From Acerihabitans sp035013185 (lineage in GTDB: Bacteria > Pseudomonadota > Gammaproteobacteria > Enterobacterales > Enterobacteriaceae), in NCBI RefSeq assembly GCF_035013185.1, contig NZ_JAYGJO010000005.1:1-64000 (forward strand): a stretch of 64,000 bases of DNA, read 5' to 3'. The position numbers and the translations under genes are program-made. Positions 34,976-43,473 of the stretch are shown here, one piece after another. Position 1 is the stretch's first letter; each line of letters begins with the position of its first letter. Below the pieces are notes generated by a model, which did not search any database, had not been told where the DNA came from, and worked only from the letters and a program-made list of their open reading frames with translations.

Positions 34976-35620
34976 TCAAAGGCGTGTAATGACCTGCTCC
35001 TGTGGGAAACGCGATTTTGGCAATGTCGCGTTGAAATCCGTGTCTTCATGATAACCCACCGTGGCGACCACTACGCTGGTCAGTTGTTTGGCGTCAAGAT
35101 TCAGTGCCGCGTTCATTTTATCGACAAAAAAACCTTCAATCGGCGTTGCATCCAGACCCATGCTAGCCGCGCCTAACAGCAGAAAACCCAAGGAAATATA
35201 GGCCTGGCGGGCCATCCAGTTACGCTGCTGCTCAGGGGTGTGGCTATTAAGACCCACATAATGGCGGCGGCCTTTATCCTGATTTTGTTGTTGTTCGTCG
35301 GTGGCGAAACGGCCGTCTGATTGCTCTTGGGACAACAGTGCGTTCAGGTGTGCTTCACTGATTTGCGTACGGGTCGTGAACACCACAACCAGAGCGGATT
35401 TTATGATTTTGCTGCGATTCGCTTCAGAGACGGCGGGCAAAATTTTCTCTTTTGCCGCATCAGACACCAGCGTGAAGAAATGCCAGGGCTGCGAGTTCAC
35501 AGATGACGGGCTATAGCGCAGTAAGTCAAGAAGCTGTTGTTCCTGCTCCGCGGTGAGTTTTTTTGTTTCATCGTAAACTTTGCTGGCATAGCGGGTTCGA
35601 AGCGCAAGATCGAGATTCAT
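34976..35620 (-). CDS. nfsB: Oxygen-insensitive NAD(P)H nitroreductase NfsB
   Basis: A 214-residue FMN enzyme that reduces nitroaromatics, quinones and dihydropteridine by two-electron steps. R-Y-A-S-K-V-Y-D (about residues 9-16), S-P-S-S-V-N-S-Q-P-W-H-F (about 37-48) and D-A-T-P-I-E-G-F (about 157-164) follow E. coli NfsB, with nearly equal length (217). AAAGGAGTTTATAC before the ATG is a good ribosome site. The peptide deformylase gene lies downstream on the same strand. Confidence 0.93.
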   Translation of the reverse strand: MNLDLALRTRYASKVYDETKKLTAEQEQQLLDLLRYSPSSVNSQPWHFFTLVSDAAKEKILPAVSEANRSKIIKSALVVVFTTRTQISEAHLNALLSQEQSDGRFATDEQQQNQDKGRRHYVGLNSHTPEQQRNWMARQAYISLGFLLLGAASMGLDATPIEGFFVDKMNAALNLDAKQLTSVVVATVGYHEDTDFNATLPKSRFPQEQVITRL

Positions 35621-35854
35621 GTATAAACTCCTTTCACACCCTCATTCAGTGAGGGTGGTGGGTGGCCGGTTTCAGCCGATTCTTGGCTAATAATAACTTA
35701 TTTTATTAATATCTATATCATAGGAGAAGACGTATCACCATAAGGTGTCACCAGGCTGGGCTGGCCATTGCAATCCGTCACTGGACGTGGTTATCCCTGT
35801 GAACATATTAGCCAGCGCACGCTGACCCAAAGTCTATGATGTTCGATACGCTCT

Positions 35855-36592
35855 TTAAGCAAAACCACCGTTAACACGTACCACCTGAGAATTCACCCAG
35901 CTACCATCCGGACCTGCCAGTGCGGCGACCACGCTGGCGATGTCGGCAGGTGTGCCGATACGTTCCAGCGGTGCCATTTTTGCGATGGTATTGATTTGCT
36001 CTTCACTCTTACCGTTGAAGAACAGCTCGGTGCCGGTCGGCCCAGGGGCCACTGCGTTGACTGTGATGTTGCGGCCACGCAGTTCGTTTGCCAGCACATG
36101 CACCAGGCCTTCTACGCCGGCTTTAGAGGCAATATAAGGCCCATAAGCCGGGAAGGATTTAGCGATAACGCTGGTGGACAGTGCGATAATACGGCCATTA
36201 TCGCTGATGCATTCCGCTGCATTTGCCAGCACCAGGAAGGCACCACGCAGGTTGGTATGGATCACTTTATCGAAAGCGGCGAGGCCCGCTGGGGTGATTT
36301 TTGCCATCGGCATGATACCGGCACTGTGTACCACCACATTCAGTTGACCGTTGATGGCTTTTGCCTCGGTGAACAGGCGATTCACATCAGCTTCGCTGGC
36401 AACATCAGCTTGTATGGCGACGGCGTTTCCACCCTGGTTGACAATGGCCTGGACCGTTTCTTCGGCGTTCGCGGCATTGCCGGCATAGTTGACGATAACG
36501 GTGAATCCGTCTTTTGCTAGACGTTCCGCAATGGCTCGGCCAATGCCACGGGATGCGCCGGTTACTAAGGCTGTTTTGATTGATGTGTTCAT
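35855..36592 (-). CDS. Classical short-chain dehydrogenase/reductase
   Basis: A 245-residue SDR enzyme. T-G-A-S-R-G-I-G (residues 11-18) binds the nucleotide, with N-Y-A-G after strand 2 suggesting NADP(H). S-T-S-V-I-A-K and Y-I-A-S-K give the catalytic Ser, Tyr and Lys. The C-terminus V-V-R-V-N-G-G-F-A is typical of 3-oxoacyl-ACP-reductase-like SDRs. GGGAGAAACAC before the ATG supports the start. Substrate unknown; it stands alone. Confidence 0.9.
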   Translation of the reverse strand: MNTSIKTALVTGASRGIGRAIAERLAKDGFTVIVNYAGNAANAEETVQAIVNQGGNAVAIQADVASEADVNRLFTEAKAINGQLNVVVHSAGIMPMAKITPAGLAAFDKVIHTNLRGAFLVLANAAECISDNGRIIALSTSVIAKSFPAYGPYIASKAGVEGLVHVLANELRGRNITVNAVAPGPTGTELFFNGKSEEQINTIAKMAPLERIGTPADIASVVAALAGPDGSWVNSQVVRVNGGFA

Positions 36593-36870
36593 GTGTTTCT
36601 CCCGATATCGTGTTGAGTGACGTTCAGTGCTGCTGTGTTATGTCGATATAGTAGTGTTTATATCAGGAGAATAAAGAGTGATAATTTGAAATGATAATTC
36701 CATAATTACCAACAATAGCGGGCGTTGCGACCAGACTAGGTGGCATTCGGTGTGACTGACAGGGTGTTTTTTTCAAAAACAGGGGTTTCGGTCGAAAATC
36801 GTGCAGTTTGCAGTGTACATGCACCGGGCCGTCGGGCATACATACCGCATAAGCGTTTTGACATACCTAG

Positions 36871-37127
36871 GCCAGTCCGAAGAGGTGTAAATACCTATCC
36901 CGCAGCGCCGGCGGCAGATGTATGTCAAGAAAATCGGTCACAACGCTGATATCGCTGAAAAATTTCTTGAACAACAGATCATGAGGTGTAGGAGATATTT
37001 TCATTGATGCACTGTAAACGCGTCAACATCTACCCACGTTAAACATCATCCGGGCCAACAGCAGCATATAAAGATCTTTCGAGGCGTTTCTCAAATAAAT
37101 GAAACGCCACCGCTGTTTTCTTCCACT
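36871..37127 (-). pseudogene. Truncated 5' copy of an Rpn-family nuclease gene
   Basis: Bases 36899-37107 repeat 37949-38157 with only a few changes. Read from ATG 37005, this gives the first 35 residues of the Rpn protein (M-K-I-S-P-T-P-H-D-L-L-F-K-K-F-F) and then runs into unrelated sequence. The left junction, 36871-36900 (CTAGGCCAGTCCGAAGAGG and on to AATACCTAT), nearly repeats 38510-38539. Similarity continues weakly beyond 37107. This is therefore the remnant of a whole duplicated unit, with the 3' part of its Rpn gene and most of the following segment lost. Confidence 0.85.
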
Positions 37128-37152
37128 TATCGGACTTAACAAAAAACTGCGC

Positions 37153-38049
37153 TTACCCCACCAATGCTGCCAATTCCTGGGCACTCAATCCGGTGGCAAG
37201 TTCAACCGTGGCGCGATCGAACCCCATGGCCAGCATCGTTCGGGCAATTTCACTATTGCGCTCGCTGCGTCCTTCCTGGAGGCCAATACTACGTCCCTTT
37301 TCTTCCAACTGCTCGGCGATGGTCATTATTTCCTCCTTATAGCCTGTCGTCTTTTGTCCCAGATTACGGAAAAAGGCCTCCGAGTCAAGGGTATTTGCCT
37401 CCTGCGCCAGGTAGTGCAGCAGGCATGTCACCTGCTCTTTATTCGGTTGGGTTAACTCCAGCAGAAAGGCAATATCCCGCAGTCGCACGTTGATATCCCG
37501 TTCGCGGATATGCTTTTGCACATACTCCAGCAACGCCACCTTGCGGTGGGTTTTGATCTCTTCGTCTGGGATCACCGTCAGATCCACCAGGGGCATCGCC
37601 TGCGAGTACAGTGCTTGCGCCTCGGCAGGATGGGCAAAGCAGTCCAGCCAGCAAGTACTGTAAGGATAAGGGCTTTGACTACCATGATAAAACAACAGTG
37701 GGATCACCAACGGCAGCTGTTTATTGCCCTGATCAATATGCAGTTGCATGGCGTCCATACTGTAGCGCATCAGACGAAACGCCATCTGCGCATCCGCGCT
37801 GGACTGGTGCTCAATCAGGCAATAGATATAACCCGGTCCTGACGTGGTGTGCAGGCGGTAAAGTATATCGCAGCGCCGGTTGCGCATATCGTCCGTGACA
37901 AAACTGCCGTCGGTAATGACCAGCGTGCCAAGATCGCATTTTTCCCGCAGCGCCGGCGGCAGATGTATTTCCAAAAAATCGGTCACAACACTGATATCGC
38001 TAAAAAATTTCTTGAACAACAGATCATGAGGTGTGGGAGATATTTTCAT
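37153..38049 (-). CDS. Rpn-family recombination-promoting nuclease/putative transposase
   Basis: A 298-residue protein of the Rpn (PD-(D/E)XK, YhgA-like) family, whose members cut DNA and promote recA-independent recombination. T-P-H-D-L-L-F-K-K-F-F-S-D (residues 7-19) and R-R-C-D-I-L-Y-R-L (about 58-66, with a catalytic Asp) lead into Y-C-L-I-E-H-Q-S-S (about 75-83, with the Glu-x-Gln of the nuclease core). A G-R-S-I-G-L-Q-E-G-R-S-E-R linker and a small C-terminal helix pair follow. The upstream 108 bases are duplicated with the remnant copy to the left. Rpn genes are often multicopy and change fast, as this locus shows. Confidence 0.92.
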   Translation of the reverse strand: MKISPTPHDLLFKKFFSDISVVTDFLEIHLPPALREKCDLGTLVITDGSFVTDDMRNRRCDILYRLHTTSGPGYIYCLIEHQSSADAQMAFRLMRYSMDAMQLHIDQGNKQLPLVIPLLFYHGSQSPYPYSTCWLDCFAHPAEAQALYSQAMPLVDLTVIPDEEIKTHRKVALLEYVQKHIRERDINVRLRDIAFLLELTQPNKEQVTCLLHYLAQEANTLDSEAFFRNLGQKTTGYKEEIMTIAEQLEEKGRSIGLQEGRSERNSEIARTMLAMGFDRATVELATGLSAQELAALVG

Positions 38050-38553
38050 TGACGCACTGTAAACGCGTCAACATCTACCCACGTTAAACATCATCCGGGC
38101 CAACAGCAGCATATAAAGATCTTTCGAGGCGTTTCTCAAATAAATGAAACGCGACCGTGGTTTTGTTTCATTTATTCAGCGATCAGGCCATATAGAGATC
38201 GCTGTTAAAGCGTTCCTGCGATTAATTGATTTGTCTGCGTGCGTTTTCCCCTATCCACGACCGTTAGACCTCGGCCCGGGCTACTTGGACGGGATAATGA
38301 CCACTTCTACGTGCCAGCGCGCAGACGGAGAGGAAAATGCATGGCCGGGAGTTTGGGTGTGCCGGTTATCGGGTCTGCAACAAAACCGGGGGCGAGGGGA
38401 ATGTGCTCCGTCACTGCTGGCGGGGTTTGGGATCTTGCTGAATACGCTGACGTTATTGTCAGAATACACACCGGAAGAACTGACCCGGCTGGCGACAACC
38501 GTTCTAGGCCAGTCCGACGATGTGTAAATACCTATGGCCTGAAGGCCGAGGTT
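38050..38553. other. Region upstream of the Rpn gene, partly duplicated
   Basis: 38050-38157 is shared with the remnant unit at 37006-37107. A frame from 38144 to 38527, ending in L-G-Q-S-D-D-V, is matched at its very end by T-Y-L-G-Q-S-E-E-V at 36865-36891, so this end segment was part of the duplicated unit. Whether it encodes a protein is unclear; I recognise no family in it. Confidence 0.5.
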
Positions 38554-39843
38554 TTACGGCACAGCGGATAAACGCAGGGCTAACGCCGCCAGCGTGACAA
38601 ATAGCACGGGAACGGTCATCACGATGCCAACCCGCAAGTAATAACCCCAGGTAATTTTAATGTTTTTCTGCGCCAGCACATGCAGCCATAGCAGTGTGGC
38701 CAGACTGCCAATAGGCGTGATTTTTGGCCCCAGATCGCAGCCGATAACGTTGGCATAAATCATCGCCTGTTTAATCACCCCGGTTGCACTGCTTGCGTCA
38801 ATGGACAGGGCGCCAATCAATACCGTGGGCATATTATTCATAATCGACGACAGCAATGCGGTCAAAAAACCGGTGCCGAGGGTGGTGGCCCACAAGCCGT
38901 GGCTGGCAAACCCATTGAGTACCGAAGATAAATAATCGGTCAGGCCGGCATTGCGCAGCCCGTAAACCACCAGATACATCCCCAGAGAAAAAATCACAAT
39001 CTGCCAGGGGGCACCTTTTAACACCTTGCCGGTATTGATGGCATGCCCTTTTTTGGCCACCAGAAACAGAATGAGTGCGCCAACCGCGGCCACTAAACTG
39101 ACCGGTACGCCCAGTGGTTCCAGCCAAAAAAAGCCCACCAGTAATAATCCCAACACTCCCCAGCCGGTTTTAAAGGTATTGGCATCGCGGATCGCCATAG
39201 CGGGCGCATTCAGTTTTTCCCGCTCATAAGTGGCTGGAATCGCCTGGCGAAAGAACAGGTGCAGCATGGCCAACGTGGCGACAATCGAGGCGATGTCCAC
39301 CGGCACCATAATGGCGGCATAGTCGGTGAAACCGAGCTTAAAAAAATCGGCCGATACGATATTCACCAGATTGGAGACCACCAGCGGTAGGCTGGCGGTG
39401 TCGGCGATAAATCCCGCCGCCATCACAAAGGCCAGGGTCGCGCCACGGCTAAATCCCAGAGCCAGTAGCATGGCGATAACGATGGGCGTGAGGATCAGCG
39501 CCGCGCCGTCATTGGCAAACAGTGCCGATACCATGGCGCCGAGTAACACGATATAGGTAAATAACAGCCGTCCTCGGCCATTTCCCCAGCGTGCGACATG
39601 TAACGCCGCCCACTCAAAGAATCCGGCCTCATCGAGCAACAGGCTGATGATGATCACCGCGATAAAGGTGGCGGTGGCATTCCAGACAATATTCCATACC
39701 ACAGGAATATCACCGATATGCACCACGCCCGATGCCAACGCCAGGACGGCGCCAAGGGTGGCGCTCCAGCCAATACCTAATCCTTTAGGTTGCCATATCA
39801 CCAACACAATAGTCAGGATAAAAATTGCGCCTGCCAACCACAT
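38554..39843 (-). CDS. arsB: Arsenite efflux permease ArsB
   Basis: A 429-residue inner-membrane antiporter that expels arsenite and antimonite using the proton gradient, with about 12 helices. The N-terminus (M-W-L-A-G-A-I-F-I-L-T), F-A-N-D-G-A-A-L-I-L-T-P-I-V and N-V-I-G-C-D-L-G-P-K-I-T-P-I-G-S-L-A-T are the ArsB signatures, including the conserved Cys. The start at 39843 follows GGAGGCAGT. It lies 169 bases behind arsR on the same strand. The gene for arsenate reductase (arsC) is not beside it, so resistance here would cover arsenite unless arsC is elsewhere. Confidence 0.95.
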   Translation of the reverse strand: MWLAGAIFILTIVLVIWQPKGLGIGWSATLGAVLALASGVVHIGDIPVVWNIVWNATATFIAVIIISLLLDEAGFFEWAALHVARWGNGRGRLLFTYIVLLGAMVSALFANDGAALILTPIVIAMLLALGFSRGATLAFVMAAGFIADTASLPLVVSNLVNIVSADFFKLGFTDYAAIMVPVDIASIVATLAMLHLFFRQAIPATYEREKLNAPAMAIRDANTFKTGWGVLGLLLVGFFWLEPLGVPVSLVAAVGALILFLVAKKGHAINTGKVLKGAPWQIVIFSLGMYLVVYGLRNAGLTDYLSSVLNGFASHGLWATTLGTGFLTALLSSIMNNMPTVLIGALSIDASSATGVIKQAMIYANVIGCDLGPKITPIGSLATLLWLHVLAQKNIKITWGYYLRVGIVMTVPVLFVTLAALALRLSAVP

Positions 39844-40012
39844 ACTGCCTCCGGTCTTGGGTTCTATTTTTCTTTTAGACGATGGGGCCCATCCGTGCTT
39901 CTTCACGATGAAACACGATCGGATTATCGATTACTGTCTAAGGAAAAACGTTAATTGCCAATGATTAAATGTGTTTTAGCGAATAGGGTAGGATGTGTCA
40001 TGTTGTAAACCG

Positions 40013-40366
40013 CTAGCGGCATGCCGCCTTGTCACCCACACTGGCATTGCTGCGGGTGGCACGCTGCTCCAGCAGGGTAATCTCTTTTTGGCTGCTCAGA
40101 TACGCCTGTTCAATAATGGCGGACGCCCAGGCAGGCATATGGGGTGAAAGACGATAATGGATCCATTTTCCCTGACGGCGGTCTACTAATAAGCCGCTTT
40201 CACGCAGCATCGCTAGGTGACGAGATGTTTTGGGTTGCCGCTCATCAAGGTGAGTAGAGAGTTCACATACGCACAATTCGCCCTTATCCCGCAACAGCAG
40301 AATAATATTCAGGCGCGTCTCATCCGACAGGTTTTTGAACAACAACAGGGGGGTAAGCTGTGACAT
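40013..40366 (-). CDS. arsR: ArsR-family metalloid-responsive repressor
   Basis: A 117-residue winged-helix repressor. E-L-C-V-C-E-L (about residues 30-36) carries the two vicinal cysteines of enteric ArsR that bind As(III) and Sb(III). Q-P-K-T-S-R-H-L-A-M-L-R-E-S-G-L is the recognition helix. Binding of metalloid releases the operator and allows expression of arsR and arsB. A good promoter with repeats overlapping it lies just upstream. Confidence 0.93.
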   Translation of the reverse strand: MSQLTPLLLFKNLSDETRLNIILLLRDKGELCVCELSTHLDERQPKTSRHLAMLRESGLLVDRRQGKWIHYRLSPHMPAWASAIIEQAYLSSQKEITLLEQRATRSNASVGDKAACR

Positions 40367-40394
40367 AGGCACGCCCTCAATAGTGTTATCGCTA

Positions 40395-40422
40395 ATACTA
40401 AAGTGTCTATTGCTAATGTCAA
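40395..40422 (-). promoter_or_regulatory. Promoter and likely operator of arsR
   Basis: On the minus strand, TTGACA (40417-40422) is followed after 16 bases by TAGTAT (40395-40400). The segment GCTAATACT and the later TGCTAATGT (plus strand) repeat a GCTAAT unit across the promoter, where ArsR would bind. Distance to the arsR start is about 29 bases. Confidence 0.65.
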
Positions 40423-40557
40423 TATCATATTTGATTTAACGAATATGATTATATGGAGTCTGGTGTAAAACCGGTGGGTAGACTGTCGATAATCTATCAG
40501 GTGCTTCGGAGGGAAACGCGCTCCCCCCGTTTTTTTTCCTACGCGACAGACGTCGGT

Positions 40558-43095
40558 TTAGCTATTGCCGTCGGTTTTCGGTTCAGCAGGGTGTTTAACG
40601 CCAGGCGTGTGACGTGCCGTTGGCGCAGCGGTGGATTTATTGCGATCCAGTATCCGGTAAGCGAGCAACTTGATACGATCATTGACCAAGAACCAGACCA
40701 GCGCGTAACCCCACACGAACAACGCCCATCCCCAGCCCAGAGGGGCCATTAACAGACCGTAAACGGCGATAAGCGTGGCGATAATCTGGGTGCCGAATAC
40801 CGCAATCAGCAAAACTTTTGCCGGGCGAATGGACCAGAACGGACCGCGGGTACGCGACAAAAAGATCGTCAAATGTCCGGCGACCGACAGCATCAGATAC
40901 ATCAATGTTTGCACATGTGACCGGTCAAACATAAACACCCGATCGGCAAGGTAAAACAGACCGAATGCGGCAATCGGTCCGACGACCCCGAGCACGGTGG
41001 CGATCCCCAGCACGCTGCGCATATCCCACGACTCGGGCTGGTTTTTGTACTGCACATTGTCATAGGCGATCGATAAAATGGCACCGTCGTTGAGCAGTGC
41101 CAGCATGACAATCATCACCGCCGTCAGCGGATAGAAATTGAATACCAGGATGGCCAGTGTCATGAACAGCAGTACCCGCAGCGTCTCCGCGATACGGTAG
41201 ATAGCGTAGCTGTTCATGCGTTGGAAGATACGCCGGCTTTCCTTGATGGCATCGATGATCACCGATAGGCCCGGGGTGGTCAGCACAATTGAGGCTGCCG
41301 CCCGTGCTGCATCCGTGGCGCTGGAGACGGCGATGCCGCAATCGGACTTCTTCAGCGCAGGTGCATCGTTCACCCCATCACCGGTCATGCCCACGATATG
41401 CCCATGCTGCTGGAGCACATCTATGATGTGAAACTTGTGTTCGGGGAAGACCTGCGCAAAACCGTCAGCATGTTCAATGGCGTCGCCTTCCGCGCCCGAG
41501 TTCTTTTGCCCGTCGCTATCCAAATGACTGGTATCGAGGATATTGGCGCCCATATCCAGCTTCTTGGCGGTTTCCTTGGCGATAGCCAGCGCATCACCGG
41601 TGACCATTTTAATCTTGACGCCCATCGCCAGGGCGGTAGCAATAGTGGTTTTAGCGTCATCTCTAGGCGGATCAAATAAAGGTAAAACCCCCACCAATTG
41701 CCATGGCCCCTCGGCATCGGCACGCGCCACACCCAAAGAGCGAAAACCCCGTGATGCGAAGTCATCCACCACTTTTTGCACCGCCGATTTCATCTCATCG
41801 CCGTTACTCGAGAGTTCCAGTATCACTTGCGGTGCGCCTTTCGCCACCTTAAAGGTTTTACCGTCCTGGTCTTTGACTGAGGCTTGTGTACGCTTGTTGA
41901 CGGGATCGAATGGTGTAAAGTGAAGCACCTGGTAGCTTTTCAGTAATGACGCATCCTTGATACCACTTAATACTGCCAGGTCGATGGTGTCGTCATTGTC
42001 GGCACGCGATGCCAGCGCTGCATCCAGGATGACTTGGTCAGCCGTCAAATCGCCCACACAATACGGATCGCCCAGCGTCAGTTGGTTCTGTGTGAGAGTC
42101 CCTGTTTTGTCCGCACACAATACATCCACGCCGGCAAGTTCTTCAATGGCCACCAGGCGACTGACAATCGCCTTCTTCTTGGAAAGCAACCGGGCACCGA
42201 CCGCCATCGTCACCGATAACACCGTCGGCATGGCTACCGGAATCGCCGCAACCGTCAGAACCAGTGCAAACTGCAGGGTAGTGAGGAGCGGGTCGCCACG
42301 GTATATCGACACAGCGATAATGACCGCGACCAGAATGACGGCAAGAAAGATCAAATAGTTACCAATCTTTAACACGGCCTTCTGGAAATGACTGACGTTA
42401 GTCGCCTCGGTGACGAGTTTCGCCGTCTTGCCGAAGTAGGTGTCCGCGCCTGTCGCATAGACCAACGCACTATTCTGTCCTCGACGGACAATCGATCCTG
42501 AAAAAATCGCGTCACCAGGATGGCGTGTTGCGGGCAAGGATTCCCCCGTCAGCGCGGACTGATCGACTGACATCGGATCGCCGTCCAACAAACGCACATC
42601 CGCTGGCACAATATCACCGAGCTTAAGCTGGATCACATCACCTGGCACTAACTCACGCGCTGGCGGGGTGACCCACGCCTCATCGCGCTTCACCCGGCAG
42701 TGGGTTGCGAGCTTGGCTTTCAGTGCTGCAATGGCGTTGCCTGCCGAATGTTCTTCCCAGAACCCCACTACGGAGTTGGTCACCAGCAGTAGCAGGATGA
42801 TAAAGAAGTCCGGCCAGTGGCCGACCACACCTGATAGGATCACTGCCGCCTCAATCATCCAGGGGATGGGCCCCCAGAAGTACGAAAGGAACTTTATGAA
42901 AGGATTGGTTTTTTTCTCTGCAATCTCATTGGGTCCATACTGGTCTAAACGTTTTTTCGCCTCGGTCTGCGTCAGGCCTTTGGGCGATGAGTTCAGTGTT
43001 TTTTCGACCTCGTCTAGAGGCGCAGTCTTAAGATCCTCTCCAGTAGGGGCCTTAGCGTTTGTTTTTGCGCTAGAACGGGGGGATTGATCAACCAT
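40558..43095 (-). CDS. P-type ATPase of the plasma-membrane H+-ATPase (P3A) type
   Basis: An 845-residue proton-pumping P-type ATPase. The cation-ATPase N-terminal domain (about residues 20-95) is followed by helices, the actuator with L-T-G-E-S (about 188-192), and the phosphorylation site D-K-T-G-T-L-T (about 350). The nucleotide domain has the K-G-A-P motif, and hinge G-D-G-V-N-D-A-P-A-L precedes six C-terminal helices. The short N-terminus, the lack of heavy-metal-binding CxxC and the segment V-L-T-V-A-A-I-P-V-A-M-P in helix 4 match the fungal/plant PMA group also found in some bacteria. Start 43095 has AGGACTCACCGCT upstream. It would export protons at the cost of ATP; its bacterial role is poorly known. 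Confidence 0.92.
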   Translation of the reverse strand: MVDQSPRSSAKTNAKAPTGEDLKTAPLDEVEKTLNSSPKGLTQTEAKKRLDQYGPNEIAEKKTNPFIKFLSYFWGPIPWMIEAAVILSGVVGHWPDFFIILLLLVTNSVVGFWEEHSAGNAIAALKAKLATHCRVKRDEAWVTPPARELVPGDVIQLKLGDIVPADVRLLDGDPMSVDQSALTGESLPATRHPGDAIFSGSIVRRGQNSALVYATGADTYFGKTAKLVTEATNVSHFQKAVLKIGNYLIFLAVILVAVIIAVSIYRGDPLLTTLQFALVLTVAAIPVAMPTVLSVTMAVGARLLSKKKAIVSRLVAIEELAGVDVLCADKTGTLTQNQLTLGDPYCVGDLTADQVILDAALASRADNDDTIDLAVLSGIKDASLLKSYQVLHFTPFDPVNKRTQASVKDQDGKTFKVAKGAPQVILELSSNGDEMKSAVQKVVDDFASRGFRSLGVARADAEGPWQLVGVLPLFDPPRDDAKTTIATALAMGVKIKMVTGDALAIAKETAKKLDMGANILDTSHLDSDGQKNSGAEGDAIEHADGFAQVFPEHKFHIIDVLQQHGHIVGMTGDGVNDAPALKKSDCGIAVSSATDAARAAASIVLTTPGLSVIIDAIKESRRIFQRMNSYAIYRIAETLRVLLFMTLAILVFNFYPLTAVMIVMLALLNDGAILSIAYDNVQYKNQPESWDMRSVLGIATVLGVVGPIAAFGLFYLADRVFMFDRSHVQTLMYLMLSVAGHLTIFLSRTRGPFWSIRPAKVLLIAVFGTQIIATLIAVYGLLMAPLGWGWALFVWGYALVWFLVNDRIKLLAYRILDRNKSTAAPTARHTPGVKHPAEPKTDGNS

Positions 43096-43473
43096 AGCGG
43101 TGAGTCCTGAGTGTTCGGTGAGTCTTTCTGACACGGTCTGGCGAAGTGGGTCGTTGTGGGTTTTCGCCCTCAATGGGGATAACCGGCGCAAACTGTCTCT
43201 TCGTCTGTTCGCGCTAATTCGCGTCAGCCCTTGACGTAGTTAACTCTGCGTCAGTTTTTCCACTTAAAGATTGTCGTTTTCAGCAGTTTCGTTTTGTCCA
43301 TATAAAACGAAAACCGTAGGTCATCGAGCCTTCTTCTAAGTGGCTGCTAACCTGTCCACAGGCGGATGAAGGTGGTGTGATGGTAGGCATGCGATTGGTG
43401 AGACGGTAAATCTTCAGGCGGTACCCTAATAATTATAAAGGGTACCTACGATTTTGCAGGAAAAATTACCCGG
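43096..43473. other. Intergenic region with a perfect inverted repeat
   Basis: About 380 bases between zraR and the H+-ATPase gene, both on the minus strand. GGTACCCT and AGGGTACC near 43420-43447 are perfectly complementary across an AT-rich loop and could form a hairpin at the end of the zraSR message. No gene was seen. Confidence 0.5.

Noticed and set aside
38144..38527. 127-codon frame following the Rpn upstream region
   Set aside because: No family recognised and competing frames overlap; kept only as part of the duplicated unit because its end is repeated at 36865-36891.
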